From assembly GCA_963848955.1 (NCBI GenBank), contig CAWKFQ010000018.1, forward strand, positions 29,756-93,755: a DNA stretch of 64,000 nucleotides. The letters run 5' to 3'. The position numbers and the translations under genes were made by a program. Below, piece by piece: positions 45,783-57,890 of this stretch. This DNA comes from DASUPK01 sp963848955 (lineage in GTDB: Bacteria; Actinomycetota; Thermoleophilia; Solirubrobacterales; 70-9). Each line of letters starts with the position of its first letter. The stretch's first letter is position 1. The notes below the pieces were generated by a model. It had not been told where the DNA came from. It worked only from the letters and a program-made list of their open reading frames with translations, and did not search any database.

Positions 45783-46652
45783 CCGGACCCTGCGAGCTCC
45801 GCGATGGTGTCCGCGACCGTCTGGGCCCGGTCCTCCTGGAGGAAGTGCTTGGCCGAGATCACCTGTCGCCTCGACGCCGAGGCGTCCTCGAATGCGCGGC
45901 GGCGGTCCTCGCCAAGGGCGGGATCGCGCTCGGCCCAGAGGATCGGTCGCGGGCCAGCCCGCCTCGCGAAGCCCCTCGGTGTAGAAGCGCTCCTTCTCCT
46001 CGGTGAGCTCGAAGCCGCGGACGATCTTCCGGAAGGAGCGCCCGCCGTCGTCGCGGTGCAGCAGGGCGAAGTGGGCGTCGACCTCGTGGGCCGGGGTGGC
46101 GGAGCGGTCGGCGATCCCCTGCAGGTAGAAGAGCCAGCGCGCGACCGGCGGCCGGATCGTCGCCACCCAGAGCGGCCCGAGCAGCGGGCGGCGCCGCCAG
46201 GTCCATCGTCCAGACGCGGCGGAAGTGGGCGACGTCGATCAGGGTGTCGAGCACCGTCAGGGTGCTGACCCGGTCGCGGTTGCGGAGCGCCCACTCGAGC
46301 CCGATCGGCCCGCCGATGTCGTGGAGGACGAGGTGGCAGCGCTCGATCCCGAGGGCGTCGATCGCCTGCGCCCGTCCAGCGGCCGAGGCCCGACCAGCTG
46401 TAGTCGAAGTCCTCGCGGCTTCTCGGCCAGCCCGAGGCCGGGAAGGTCGAAGGCGACCCCGCGCAGCCCGCGCTCGGCGAGCAGGGGCAGCACCTTGCGG
46501 TAGAGGAAGGAGCTGACCGGGATCCCGTGCATGAGCACCACCGGATCGCCCTCGCCCTGCTCGCGGACGAAGCTCCGCACACCGCCGGCCTCGAACTCCC
46601 GCCCGGCGGCCCGGTGCGCCTCGATTGCCTCCGCAACCTGCGGCTTCACCAC
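45779..46652 (-). CDS. Alpha/beta hydrolase, haloalkane dehalogenase-like (several frameshifts)
   Basis: Pieces in three frames give one ~290-residue alpha/beta hydrolase: VKPQVAEAIEAHRAAGREFE, LMHGIPVSSFLYRKVLPLLA (oxyanion region), GVAFDLPGLGLAEKP, then VATIRPPVARWLFYLQGIAD and ISAKHFLQEDRAQTVADTIA with the catalytic His. Breaks fall near 46400, 46330, 46190 and 45955. The nucleophile elbow lies in the damaged part, so the exact activity is unclear. GTG 46652 is the likely start; it diverges from pyrR. Confidence 0.75.
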
Positions 46653-46678
46653 CCCGGATCGTCGCAGGCCGCCGCTGC

Positions 46679-46684
46679 TACGCT
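46679..46684 (+). promoter_or_regulatory. -10 element of the pyr operon
   Basis: TACGCT sits 12 nt before the PyrR-binding RNA. Transcription would start near 46691 and give a ~45-nt leader. Confidence 0.35.
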
Positions 46685-46696
46685 GGCGCGGCAAGC

Positions 46697-46728
46697 CCCT
46701 TTAACCCGGTCCCGCGAGGCCAGGAAGG
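46697..46728 (+). promoter_or_regulatory. PyrR-binding RNA element
   Basis: The leader contains CCCTTTAACCCGGTCCCGCG and then AGGCCAGGAAGG, the conserved PyrR-binding loop (TTTAA, GGTCC.G.GAGGC) on a hairpin. The ribosome site of pyrR (AGGAAGGAG, 46722-46730) is part of the stem, so PyrR-UMP binding should block translation rather than cause attenuation, as known in mycobacteria. Confidence 0.75.
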
Positions 46729-46735
46729 AGCGAAG

Positions 46736-47311
46736 ATGAGCGACGAGAAGGTCGTGCTCGATCACGACGATCTGCGGCGGACGCTGGTCCGTATCGCCCA
46801 CGAGATCGTCGAGAAGAACGAGGAGGCGGATCGGGCTCGCGCTGGTCGGCATCCACACGCGCGGGGCCGTGCTCTGCCGGCGCCTGCACGCGCTGGTCGG
46901 CGAGCTCTGCGGCGCCGAGGTCCCACTCGGCGACCTCGACATCTCCTTCTACCGCGACGACATCGAGCGCCGCGAGCCGCGCGACGCGCCGGTCGTCCAC
47001 GACTCCCATCTCGACTTCGACCTCGACGGCCGGACCGTCGTCCTGGTCGACGACGTCCTCTACACGGGCCGCACGGTCCGCGCCGCGATCGATGCCCTCT
47101 TCGACTACGGGCGGCCCGCCCGGGTCCAGCTCGCCGTGCTCGCCGACCGCGGCCACCGCGAGCTCCCGATCCGCCCCGACTACGTCGGCAAGAACCTGCC
47201 GACGGCACCCGGCGAGCGGGTCAACGTCCGGCTCGAGGAGACCGACGGCATCGACGAGGTCGCGATCACCCCGGCCGCGACCGCCGCGACAAGCAGGAGG
47301 AGGAGCGATGA
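46736..47311 (+). CDS. pyrR: Pyrimidine regulator/uracil phosphoribosyltransferase PyrR (two frameshifts)
   Basis: RNA-binding regulator of the pyr operon with uracil phosphoribosyltransferase activity, ~190 residues. MSDEKVVLDHDDLRRTLVRI, LALVGIHTRGAVLCRRL, FYRDDIERREPRDAPVV and the PRPP loop VVLVDDVLYTGRTVRAAIDA are typical. Breaks fall near 46834 (extra G) and 47275. The end at 47311 is inferred from the ATGA overlap with pyrB (EEER then TGA). It is the first gene of the operon and governs it through the leader RNA. Confidence 0.88.
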   Translation: MSDEKVVLDHDDLRRTLVRIAHEIVEKNEEADRARAGRHPHARGRALPAPARAGRRALRRRGPTRRPRHLLLPRRHRAPRAARRAGRPRLPSRLRPRRPDRRPGRRRPLHGPHGPRRDRCPLRLRAARPGPARRARRPRPPRAPDPPRLRRQEPADGTRRAGQRPARGDRRHRRGRDHPGRDRRDKQEEER

Positions 47312-48270
47312 AGCACCTGCTCGGAGTCGAAGGGCTCTCGCGGGAGGAGATGGAGCGCATCCTCGACCGCGCCGAGAGCTTCGCCGAGGTCGGCAGGCGC
47401 GACATCAAGAAGGTGCCGACCCTGCGCGGCCGCACCATCGTCAACCTCTTCTACGAGTCCAGCACCCGGACCCGCTCCTCCTTCGAGCTGGCCGCCAAGC
47501 GGCTCTCGGCCGACGTGGTCAGCGTCAAGTCGGCCGGCTCCTCGGTGGACAAGGGGGAGTCGCTCAAGGACACGTCGCCACCCTCTCCGCCTACGACCCG
47601 GCGGCGATCGTGATCCGCTCGCCCGCACGCGGGCGCGGCGCCGACTCGTCGCCGACTGGACCGAGGCATCGGTGATCAACGCCGGTGACGGCAAGCACGA
47701 GCATCCGACCCAGGCGCTGCTCGACGTCTTCACGCTGCTCCAGCGCCTCGGCTCGCTCGAGGGCCTCAAGATCTGGATCGTCGGCGACGTCCTGCACAGC
47801 CGCGTCGCCCGCTCCTGCCTGCTCGCCTTCCAGACTGATGGGGGCGAAGGTGACCCTCTGTGGGCCGCCAACCCTCATCCCCCGCGGCATCGAGGCGCTC
47901 GGCTGCGAGGTCGTCCTACGACCTCGACGGGCTGGGCGAGGCCGACGTCGTCTACGCCCTGCGGATGCAGCGCGAGCGGATGAGCGAGAGCTTCGTGCCC
48001 TCGCTCCGCGAGTACGCCGCCCGCTACCAGATCGATTCGCGCCGCCTCGGGCCGCGCCAGCTGCTCATGCACCCGGGCCCGGTGAACCGCGGCGTCGAGC
48101 TCGCGCCCGAGGTGATCGACTCGCCGCAGTCTCTGATCACAACGCAGGTGGAGAGCGGCCTGGTGGTCCGGATGGCCATCCTCTACGAGCTCCTCGCCGG
48201 CACCGACCGCTCGCTGCCCGAGCGCGGCCCCGTACCGGCGGACACCCCGACGATCGGTCAGCCGGCATGA
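47308..48270 (+). CDS. pyrB: Aspartate carbamoyltransferase (several frameshifts)
   Basis: Catalyses carbamoyl phosphate + aspartate to carbamoyl aspartate. Segments: LGVEGLSREEMERILDRAES, the carbamoyl phosphate loop FYESSTRTRSSFELAAKRL, SVDKGESLKDT, INAGDGKHEHPTQALLDVFT, WIVGDVLHSRVARS and LLMHPGPVNRGVELAPEVID. The frame shifts near 47572, 47632, 47645, 47834 and 47915, mostly single inserted bases. About 316 residues when corrected. It overlaps pyrR and pyrC by 4 bp each. Confidence 0.9.
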
Positions 48271-49604
48271 ACCTTGTCGGTCGCCCTGGCGAGGCCGCGA
48301 CCCTGATCATCCGCGGCGCCCGCCTCTTTGACCCGCGCATCGACCTGGATGCCAGTCGCGACGTCGTCATTCGCGACGGGGAGATCGCCGAGCTGGCCGA
48401 GCCGGGAGGCGCCCCGGAGATCGAGGGCGCGGAGACCGTGGACGGCGAAGGGCTGCTGGCGTTGCCCGCCTTCGTCGACCCTCACGTTCACCTTCGCGTA
48501 CCCGGTCAGGAGCACAAGGAGGACCTCGAGACCGGCACCCGCTCGGCCGCGGCCGGCGGCTATTGCGCCGTGATCGCGATGGCGAACACCTCGCCGCCGA
48601 TCGACTCGGCCGCGGTCCTCGGCTCGGTTCGCGAGCGCGCCGAGCGCGAGGCGTCGATCCCGGTCGGCTTCATGGCCAACGTGACCCGGGAGATGGCGGG
48701 CACGGAGCTCAGCGAGATGGCGGAGCTCCGAGACGCCGGAGCGATCGGTTTCTCGGACGACGGCCTCCCGATCGCCAACGCCAGGGTCCTGCGCCGCGCT
48801 CTCCAGTACCAGCGGCTCGCGGGCGGCCTGATCGCGCTCCACGAGGAGGACCCGGAGCTCTCCGCAGGCGGGGTGATGCACGAGGGCGAGGTCTCGGCCG
48901 CGCTGGGGATGGCCGGGGTGCCCTCGGTCTCCGAGTCGACGATGATCGCCCGCGACTGCTCTCTCGCTCTCTTCGAGGACGCCCCGATCCACGTCCAGCA
49001 CCTCTCCGCGCGCGCCTCTGTCGAGGAGGTCGCCCGCGCCAAGGCCGCCGGCGTGCGGGTCACCTGCGAGGCGACGCCCCACCACCTCACTCTCACCGAC
49101 GAAGCCGTCCGCAGCCTCGATGCCCGCTTCAAGATGAATCCGCCCCTGCGAAGCGAGGACGACCGGCAGGCCCTGATCGACGGCCTGCGCGACGGGACGA
49201 TCGATTGCATCGCGACCGATCATGCACCGCACGCCTCCGAGGAGAAGGAGGTTCCCTTCGAGGAGGCGGCCTGGGGCGTCACCGGCCTGGAGACCGCCTT
49301 CGCCGCTCTCTACACGGACCTCGTCCTCCCGGGGGTGCTGCCGCTGGGGCTCCTGGTGGAGCGACTCACCAGCGGGGGCGAGCCCTTCGGCATCGAGGCT
49401 CCCCGACTCGAGGCCGGCGCTGGTGCGAACGTGACCCTGATCGACCCTGAGCTCAGCTGGACTGTGGGCGAGGAGGGCTACGAGAGCCGCTCCTACAACA
49501 ACTGCTTCGCCGGCCGCGAGCTCACCGGCCGCGTCCTGATGACCGTCGCCGGCGGACAGGTGGCCTTCCGGCAGCGCTCCTTCGCCCTCGGTGTCGCCTC
49601 TTGA
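48267..49604 (+). CDS. pyrC: Dihydroorotase
   Basis: Third pyrimidine step, cyclising carbamoyl aspartate. 445 residues, class I type: metal motif VDPHVHLRVPGQEHKEDLET, GYCAVIAMANTSPPIDS, EDPELSAGG, HVQHLSARASVEEVARAKAA, VTCEATPHHLTLTD and CIATDHAPHASEEK. The frame is intact. The ATG at 48267 overlaps the pyrB stop (ATGA). Confidence 0.95.
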   Translation: MNLVGRPGEAATLIIRGARLFDPRIDLDASRDVVIRDGEIAELAEPGGAPEIEGAETVDGEGLLALPAFVDPHVHLRVPGQEHKEDLETGTRSAAAGGYCAVIAMANTSPPIDSAAVLGSVRERAEREASIPVGFMANVTREMAGTELSEMAELRDAGAIGFSDDGLPIANARVLRRALQYQRLAGGLIALHEEDPELSAGGVMHEGEVSAALGMAGVPSVSESTMIARDCSLALFEDAPIHVQHLSARASVEEVARAKAAGVRVTCEATPHHLTLTDEAVRSLDARFKMNPPLRSEDDRQALIDGLRDGTIDCIATDHAPHASEEKEVPFEEAAWGVTGLETAFAALYTDLVLPGVLPLGLLVERLTSGGEPFGIEAPRLEAGAGANVTLIDPELSWTVGEEGYESRSYNNCFAGRELTGRVLMTVAGGQVAFRQRSFALGVAS

Positions 49605-50185
49605 GCGGAAGGCTCGAAGCAGATCGGACGACGCTGGTCGTGGTCGATGTCCAGGAGGCCTTTCGCAAGGCCATCCCCGACTTCGACCGAATCGCGAAGG
49701 CGACGGCGGCGCTGATCGAGGGAGCCGAGGCCATCGGGATCCCGATCGTGATCAGCGAGCAGTACCCCAAGGGGCTGGGGGAGACCGTGCCGGAGGTGGC
49801 CGAGCACCTTCCGGACGGCGTCGAGCCCCTGGAGAAGGTGGTCTTCGCGGCCTCCGAGGCCGAGGGCTTCGACCTCGAGGGCCGCGACCAGGTGCTCCTC
49901 TGCGGGATCGAGACCCATGTCTGCGTCAACCAGACGGCCCTCGATCTGCTCGCCTCCGGGGTGGACGTGCAGGTTGCCGAGGATGCCGTCGGCTCTCGCT
50001 CCGATCAGAACAAGCGGGTCGGCCTGCACAAGATGGAGCGTGCCGGCGCCGTGATGACGAGCGTTGAGACCGCCCTCTTCGAGCTGCTCGGCCGCGCGGG
50101 CACCGACGAGTTCAAGCGTGTCCAGCGGCTCATCCTGGACTACGCCCCGAACCCCGGTGCAGAGGCGAAGGAGACGGTCGCGTGA
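49601..50185 (+). CDS. Isochorismatase-family hydrolase in the pyr operon
   Basis: A 194-residue cysteine-hydrolase-fold protein: TTLVVVDVQEAFRKAIPD carries the catalytic Asp, ISEQYPKGLGETVPEV the loop and ICGIETHVCVNQTALDLL-like segment (LLCGIETHVCVNQTALDL) the nucleophile Cys. The family includes isochorismatases, nicotinamidases and ureidoacrylate- or N-carbamoyl-hydrolases. It is coupled to pyrC (TTGA) and carA (GTGA), so it is an integral operon member. Removal of a stray carbamoyl compound is one possibility; the substrate is not known. Confidence 0.85.
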   Translation: MSGRLEADRTTLVVVDVQEAFRKAIPDFDRIAKATAALIEGAEAIGIPIVISEQYPKGLGETVPEVAEHLPDGVEPLEKVVFAASEAEGFDLEGRDQVLLCGIETHVCVNQTALDLLASGVDVQVAEDAVGSRSDQNKRVGLHKMERAGAVMTSVETALFELLGRAGTDEFKRVQRLILDYAPNPGAEAKETVA

Positions 50186-51294
50186 GCGGCTATGTCCTGC
50201 TGGAGGACGGCACCCGCTTCGACGGCGAGCTGCTCGGCTCGGGCGGCGAGATCACCGGCGAGGTGGTCTTCAACACTTCGATGACGGGCTACCAGGAGGC
50301 GGTCACGGATCCCTCCTACGCGGGCCAGATCATCACCTTCACCTACCCGCTGATCGGCAACTACGGAGTCTCGGGCGAGGCGATGGAGTCCGAGCGGGTC
50401 CAGGCGCGCGGCGTGATCATGCGAGAGGGGAAGAACGGCGAGGACGCGGCCACGGCGGAGCGCGGCTGGCTCGACTGGCTGCACGACCTCGGGGTGGCGG
50501 CGATCGGCGGGATCGACACGCGAGCCCTCGTCCGGCACATCCGCGACCGGGGTGCGATGCGCGGCGGGATCTTCCCGGCCGAGCTCGCTGAGTCAGAGGC
50601 GCGCGGGCGGATCGCTGGCGAGCCCTCGATGGAGGGGGCGGACTTCGCCCGCGAGGTCACCCCTCCGGAGCCGGTCGAGTTCGAGGGCGACGGGCCACAC
50701 GTGGTCGGCATCGACACGGGAATCAAGCTGTCGATCATCAGGCAGCTGCGCGAGCGGGGCTGCCGCGTCACGCTGCTTCCCTGCGACAGCTCTGCTGACG
50801 ACGTCCTCGCCCGCGAGCCGGACCTCGTCTTCCTCGCCAACGGGCCCGGCGACCCCGGTGCCCTCGACTACATCGTCGACAACGTCCGGGGCGTGGTCGG
50901 CAAGAAGCCCGTCGTAGGCATCTGTCTCGGCCACCAGTTGCTCTGCCGAGCGGTGGGCCTCGAGACCTTCAAGCTGCCCTTCGGCCATCGCGGCGCCAAC
51001 CACCCGGTCAAGGATCTCGAGACCGGGCGAATCGACATCACCTCCCAGAACCACGGCTTCGCGGTGCTGGGCCCCGGTGGCGACCGCACCATCGAAGGCG
51101 ACGAGCCCGTCCGCTGGCAGACCGACTTCGGCGAGGCCGAGCTCTCGCATCTCAACCTCTACGACCGCACGGTCGAGGGGCTGGTCCTCAAGGACGTCCC
51201 GGGCTGCACGGTCCAGTACCACCCCGAGGCCGGCCCCGGCCCCCATGACGCCCGCTACCTCTTCGACCGGTTCCTGGAGCTGGCCCGGACGTGA
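50182..51294 (+). CDS. carA: Carbamoyl-phosphate synthase small subunit
   Basis: Glutaminase subunit that feeds ammonia to CarB. 370 residues: YVLLEDGTRFDGELLGSGGE, VVFNTSMTGYQEAVTDPSYA, FTYPLIGNYG, then the amidotransferase domain with VFLANGPGDPGAL, the nucleophile in GICLGHQLLCRAVG, SQNHGFAV and QYHPEAGPGPHDA. GTG start overlapping the previous stop. The next gene is not carB but a small NTF2-like gene. Confidence 0.96.
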   Translation: MSGYVLLEDGTRFDGELLGSGGEITGEVVFNTSMTGYQEAVTDPSYAGQIITFTYPLIGNYGVSGEAMESERVQARGVIMREGKNGEDAATAERGWLDWLHDLGVAAIGGIDTRALVRHIRDRGAMRGGIFPAELAESEARGRIAGEPSMEGADFAREVTPPEPVEFEGDGPHVVGIDTGIKLSIIRQLRERGCRVTLLPCDSSADDVLAREPDLVFLANGPGDPGALDYIVDNVRGVVGKKPVVGICLGHQLLCRAVGLETFKLPFGHRGANHPVKDLETGRIDITSQNHGFAVLGPGGDRTIEGDEPVRWQTDFGEAELSHLNLYDRTVEGLVLKDVPGCTVQYHPEAGPGPHDARYLFDRFLELART

Positions 51295-51723
51295 CCCCCG
51301 CCCAGAGCAATATCGAGACGGTCCGGGGCTGGTATGCCCAGACGCAGGGGGAGTACCTGGATGGGGGTCTGGAGGCGGCGTTCGAGCTGATCCCCGAGAT
51401 CTTCGACCCCGAGGTCGAGTTCTCACCGTGGCTTGCCAGAGAGGTCGAGCACCGGACTTATCACGGCCATGACGGCCTTCGCACCTTTTTCCAGGAACTG
51501 CGGGACATGCTCGGCGAGGTTCGATACGCGCCACCTGAGTTCCACCCGCTGAGTGACGACGTGATCGTCGTGTTCACGCGTCTCGAGGGGGTTGGTCGAG
51601 GGAGTGACGTGCCAGTGGGCCAGGACCTCGGGTTGATCTACGAGTTCCGCGACGGGCTGGTTATCCGCCTCACCGCGTTCGGCTCGCACGAGGAGGCCCT
51701 CAACGCCGCGAAGGAGAAGCAGG

Positions 51724-51737
<14 letters not shown>
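51291..51737 (+). CDS. SnoaL/NTF2-like protein between carA and carB
   Basis: A 148-residue SnoaL-like protein: NIETVRGWYAQTQGEYLDGG, IPEIFDPEVEFSPWLA, YHGHDGLRTFFQELRDMLGE and DLGLIYEFRDGLVIRLTAFG outline the cone-shaped NTF2 fold. It starts with GTGA overlap at the carA stop and overlaps carB by 14 bp, so it is translated with the two CPSase subunits. NTF2-like proteins bind small ligands; nothing links this one to pyrimidines except its position. Confidence 0.8.
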
Positions 51738-54830
<3,093 letters not shown>

Positions 54831-54834
<4 letters not shown>

Positions 54835-55703
54835 CCGCGAACCAGGCCTCCCGGCTCGGGGAGCGAGTCACCGCTCCGTTTGGCCGCCGGCTCTGCGAGG
54901 TGACCCGCAATCTGGCGTCTGGCGGCTACCGGATCTTCTCCGCTCTCGACCCGGTGGGGCCGATGCCGGCGGCGGGCCAGTTCTACATGCTGGCCACGGA
55001 CTCAGGCTGGGGTGGGAAGGAGGGGCGTCCCTACCTCGCCCGCGCCTTCTCGGTCGCCGACGCCGAGCGGCAGACGGGCGGGGTGCGGCTCGACTTCCTG
55101 GTGCAGGCGGTCGGCCCCGGCACCACCAGGCTCGCCGAGCTCGAGGCGGGGGAGGGGCTGTGGATCCACGGGCCGCTGGGCAGGCCGTTCTCGGCGCCCA
55201 GGGAGGTGGCCGAGGGCGCGGCCGGAGCGATCCTGGTCGGCGGCGGGATCGGTGTGGCGCCGCTCGCGATCTGGCGCCGGCAGCTCCTCGCGGCCGGCGT
55301 CCCGGCCCGGGTCCTGCTGGGCTTCAGGGACCGGGCGAACTCCGGCGGACTCGACCTCTTCGACTGCTCGGAGGTCCGACTTGCCAGTGAGGACGGGCAT
55401 ACCGGCCACCCCGGCTTCGTGACCGACCTGCTCGCGGTGCTCCTCGAGGGCGACGACACGCACACCGCGGCCGTCTACGCCTGCGGGCCTCCGGCGATGC
55501 TCGAGGCCGTTCGGGGGATGTGCGCCGACCGCGGCGTCGCCTGTGAGCTGGCGCTGGAAGCGCCGATGGCGTGCGGTTTCGGCGCCTGCTTCGGCTGCGC
55601 CATCCCGCTGCGCTCCGGCGGATACATGCGCCTCTGCGTCGACGGCCCGGTGGTCCGGGGCGACGAGATCGAAACGACGCTGGTGCCGGGATCTGGCCAC
55701 TAG
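54831..55703 (+). CDS. pyrK: Dihydroorotate dehydrogenase electron-transfer subunit PyrK
   Basis: FAD and 2Fe-2S subunit that lets class 1B dihydroorotate dehydrogenase use NAD+. 290 residues: PAAGQFYMLATDSG, ARAFSVADA (FAD), WIHGPLGRPFSAP, AILVGGGIGVAPLAIWRRQL (NAD site), YACGPPAML and the iron-sulfur Cys set ACGFGACFGCAIP plus a later Cys (MRLCVDGPV). GTG start with 4-bp overlap on carB; pyrD follows at once. Confidence 0.92.
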
Positions 55704-56615
55704 ATGGAAGGCAACGGCACCGTTCTCCCCGATCCGGATCTCTCAACGGAATTCTGTGGTCTCACCCTCCGCCATCCCGTCATCAACGGTTCGGGAACCT
55801 TTGACGCGATCGCGGCGCGGCGGGCATTCGGCGAGCAGCTGCTCGATGAGTTTCCGTTCTCGGCCTTCGTCTCCAAGACGATCACCCCGGAGCCGCGGGC
55901 CGGCAATCCGCCGCCGCGGCTCTGGGAGACGCCCTCCGGGCTGATCAATTCGATCGGTCTTCCGAACAAGGGCCTCGATGGTTTTCTGGCCGACGATCTG
56001 CCCCAGCTCGCCGAGCTGCCGGTGCCGCTGATCGTCTCGGTGATGGGGACCAGTCACGATCAGTTCGCCCTGCTGGTCGAGGGGGTGGGTGGACGCGAGG
56101 AGGTCGCCGCCATCGAGCTCAACGTCTCCTGCCCCAACGTGAAGTCCGGGTTGATCGTCGGAGAGTCGCCCGACGAGGCCCGCTCGCTGCTCGAGACGGT
56201 GCGGCCCCTAACCGAAAAACCCCTGCTCGTGAAGCTAACACCGAACATCGCCGACCCGGTGCCGGTCGCCGAGGCGGCGGCGGAGGGCGGGGCGGATTCC
56301 ATCTCGCTGATCAACACCCTGCGCGCATCCGCGCTCGCCCCTGAGACCGGAGAGCCCTGGCTTGGCGGAGGGACCGGCGGCCTCTCCGGTCCTGCCGTCA
56401 GGGCGGTCGCGCTGGCGCAGGTCAATGCGGTCGCGTCGACGGTGTCCGTCCCGGTGGTCGCGATGGGCGGCGTCTCGACCGGAAGGGATGCCGCAGAGAT
56501 GATCGGGGCGGGGGCGAGCCTCGTTGCGGTCGGCACAGAGAGCTTCCGTGACCCCGCCGCCGGATCGCGAATCGCCGAGGAGCTGGCCGGAGAGCAGGCA
56601 AGGATCTCCGGTTAG
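55704..56615 (+). CDS. pyrD: Dihydroorotate dehydrogenase, class 1B
   Basis: FMN subunit oxidising dihydroorotate to orotate. 303 residues: LRHPVINGSGTFDA, FVSKTITPEPRAGNPPPRLW, NSIGLPNKGLDGFLADDLPQ, AIELNVSCPNVKSG with the catalytic Cys, LLVKLTPNIADPVPVAEAA and GMGGVSTGRDAAEM-type loop (AMGGVSTGRDAAEMIGAGAS). The Cys base and pyrK neighbour mark class 1B. The ATG follows the pyrK stop without a gap. No pyrF is present downstream. Confidence 0.95.
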   Translation: MEGNGTVLPDPDLSTEFCGLTLRHPVINGSGTFDAIAARRAFGEQLLDEFPFSAFVSKTITPEPRAGNPPPRLWETPSGLINSIGLPNKGLDGFLADDLPQLAELPVPLIVSVMGTSHDQFALLVEGVGGREEVAAIELNVSCPNVKSGLIVGESPDEARSLLETVRPLTEKPLLVKLTPNIADPVPVAEAAAEGGADSISLINTLRASALAPETGEPWLGGGTGGLSGPAVRAVALAQVNAVASTVSVPVVAMGGVSTGRDAAEMIGAGASLVAVGTESFRDPAAGSRIAEELAGEQARISG

Positions 56616-56629
56616 ACGGGAGTTTTTTT
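56606..56629 (+). terminator. Terminator at the end of the pyr operon
   Basis: CTCCG (56606-56610) pairs with CGGGAG (56617-56622, one bulge) and is followed at once by seven T (56623-56629). The hairpin includes the pyrD stop codon. Confidence 0.55.
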
Positions 56630-56671
56630 CACAATCCCCCGAAAGGGGTTTCCGCGCCCGGTGGCCGGGGA

Positions 56672-56677
56672 TATACT
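56672..56677 (+). promoter_or_regulatory. -10 element, mihF
   Basis: TATACT, close to consensus, ends 9 nt before the mihF ATG with no ribosome site between. Confidence 0.5.
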
Positions 56678-56686
56678 GCCGCCCCG

Positions 56687-57019
56687 ATGCAGGCCCCGGT
56701 CCAGTCTTCCAACGCCGCCCCCGAGAGATCACTGGACCAGCGGATGGAGGCCCTTCGGAGGGCCAACGACATCCGCTCGAAGCGCGCGCAGCTGAAGCGC
56801 GACCTCAAGGGCAACAAGGTCAATATCCAGACGCTGCTGATGGACCCGCCGGAGTACGTCCAGACGGCGAAGGTCATCGACATGCTGATGGCGGTCCCCA
56901 AGTACGGCCGGGTCAAGACCAACCGGATCCTCAACCAGTGCAGGATCTCCCCGTCGAAGACCATCGGCGGCCTCTCCGAGCGCCAGCGCGCGGAACTCGT
57001 CGCGCAACTGCGCAAGTAG
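56687..57019 (+). CDS. mihF: Actinobacterial integration host factor mIHF
   Basis: Nucleoid-associated DNA-bending protein of the actinobacterial mIHF/sIHF family, 110 residues. A helical lead (RMEALRRANDIRSKRAQLKR) precedes the core DNA-binding part: VIDMLMAVPKYGRVKTNRIL, CRISPSKTIGGLSERQRAEL. Position directly before gmk-rpoZ-coaBC matches mycobacteria (Rv1388-Rv1391), a good lineage marker. The protein is basic and abundant in relatives. Confidence 0.9.
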   Translation: MQAPVQSSNAAPERSLDQRMEALRRANDIRSKRAQLKRDLKGNKVNIQTLLMDPPEYVQTAKVIDMLMAVPKYGRVKTNRILNQCRISPSKTIGGLSERQRAELVAQLRK

Positions 57020-57059
57020 CGCCGCATTCCAGCGGTTTTTCGCGGCCGTCCCGGAGGTC

Positions 57060-57631
57060 ATGATCCTCCCCGTGGGGAAGGTCTTCGTGATCACCGGCCC
57101 ATCGGGGGTCGGGAAGGGGACGCTGATCGAGCGCCTGCTCGAGCGGATCCCGGAGCTCGAGCTCTCGGTGTCCGCGACCACTCGTGCTCCTCGACCCGGA
57201 GAGATCGACGGCCGCGACTATCACTTCCTCACCCCCGAGGAGTTCGACCGCCGCGTCGGGGCGGCCGACTTCCTCGAGCACGCGACCTACAGCGGCAACC
57301 GCTACGGGACCCTGCGAGAGGAGGTGGAGCGCCGGCTCGCGGAAGGCCGTTCCGTCGTCCTCGAGATCGAGGTGCAGGGGGCCCGCCAGGTGCGCGAGGC
57401 GATGCCCGAGGCCGTGCAGATCTTCATCGCGCCTCCCAGCCCGAGGTTCTCCGTGAGCGGCTCGAAGGGCGGGGAACCGACTCGGCCGAGGCGATCGAGG
57501 AGCGGCTTCGCACCGCGGAGACCGAGCTCGCGGCGAGGGAGGAGTTCCCTCACGTGGTCGTGAACGGCGACCTGCAGAAAGCGGCGTCCGAGCTTGAGGG
57601 GCTCGCCCGCGACGAGCTGTCCCTACACTGA
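57060..57631 (+). CDS. gmk: Guanylate kinase (one frameshift)
   Basis: Phosphorylates GMP and dGMP. P-loop FVITGPSGVGKGTLIERLL, SVSATTRAPRPGEIDGRDYH, FLEHATYSGNRYGTLREEVE and VLEIEVQGARQVREAMPEAV are typical. The frame breaks near 57440 and resumes as EVLRERLEGRGTDSAEAIEE to the TGA at 57629-57631. About 190 residues when corrected. A GGAGG site precedes the ATG. Confidence 0.93.
57624..57629 (+). promoter_or_regulatory. -10 element, rpoZ
   Basis: TACACT ends 9 nt before the rpoZ ATG and overlaps the gmk stop codon, giving rpoZ its own likely leaderless start. Confidence 0.45.
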
Positions 57632-57638
57632 CGATCCC

Positions 57639-57875
57639 ATGTCAATGATCCGACCCAGAGTCGACAAGCTCCTCGAGCACACCGACACCCACTACGCCGC
57701 CGTTCTCGTCGCGGCGAAGCGGGCCCGACAGATCAACGCCTACTACCACTCTCTCTCCGAGGGCGCCTACGGCGAGTACACGCCGCCGATGGTCGAGGTC
57801 CCCAGCGGGAACTACCTCACCATCGCCCTGGAGGAGACGGCAGCGGGCAAGCTCAAGTACGAGTACAAGTCCTAG
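57639..57875 (+). CDS. rpoZ: RNA polymerase omega subunit
   Basis: A 78-residue omega subunit: SMIRPRVDKLLEHTDTHYAA, VLVAAKRARQINAYYHSL with the conserved KRARQIN core, and PLTIALEE-like NYLTIALEETAAGKLKY at the end. Stabilises the beta' subunit. Position after gmk is conserved across bacteria. The first ATG is taken; it is the one spaced to the -10. Confidence 0.93.
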   Translation: MSMIRPRVDKLLEHTDTHYAAVLVAAKRARQINAYYHSLSEGAYGEYTPPMVEVPSGNYLTIALEETAAGKLKYEYKS

Positions 57876-57890
57876 GCACTAGGAGGGCTC

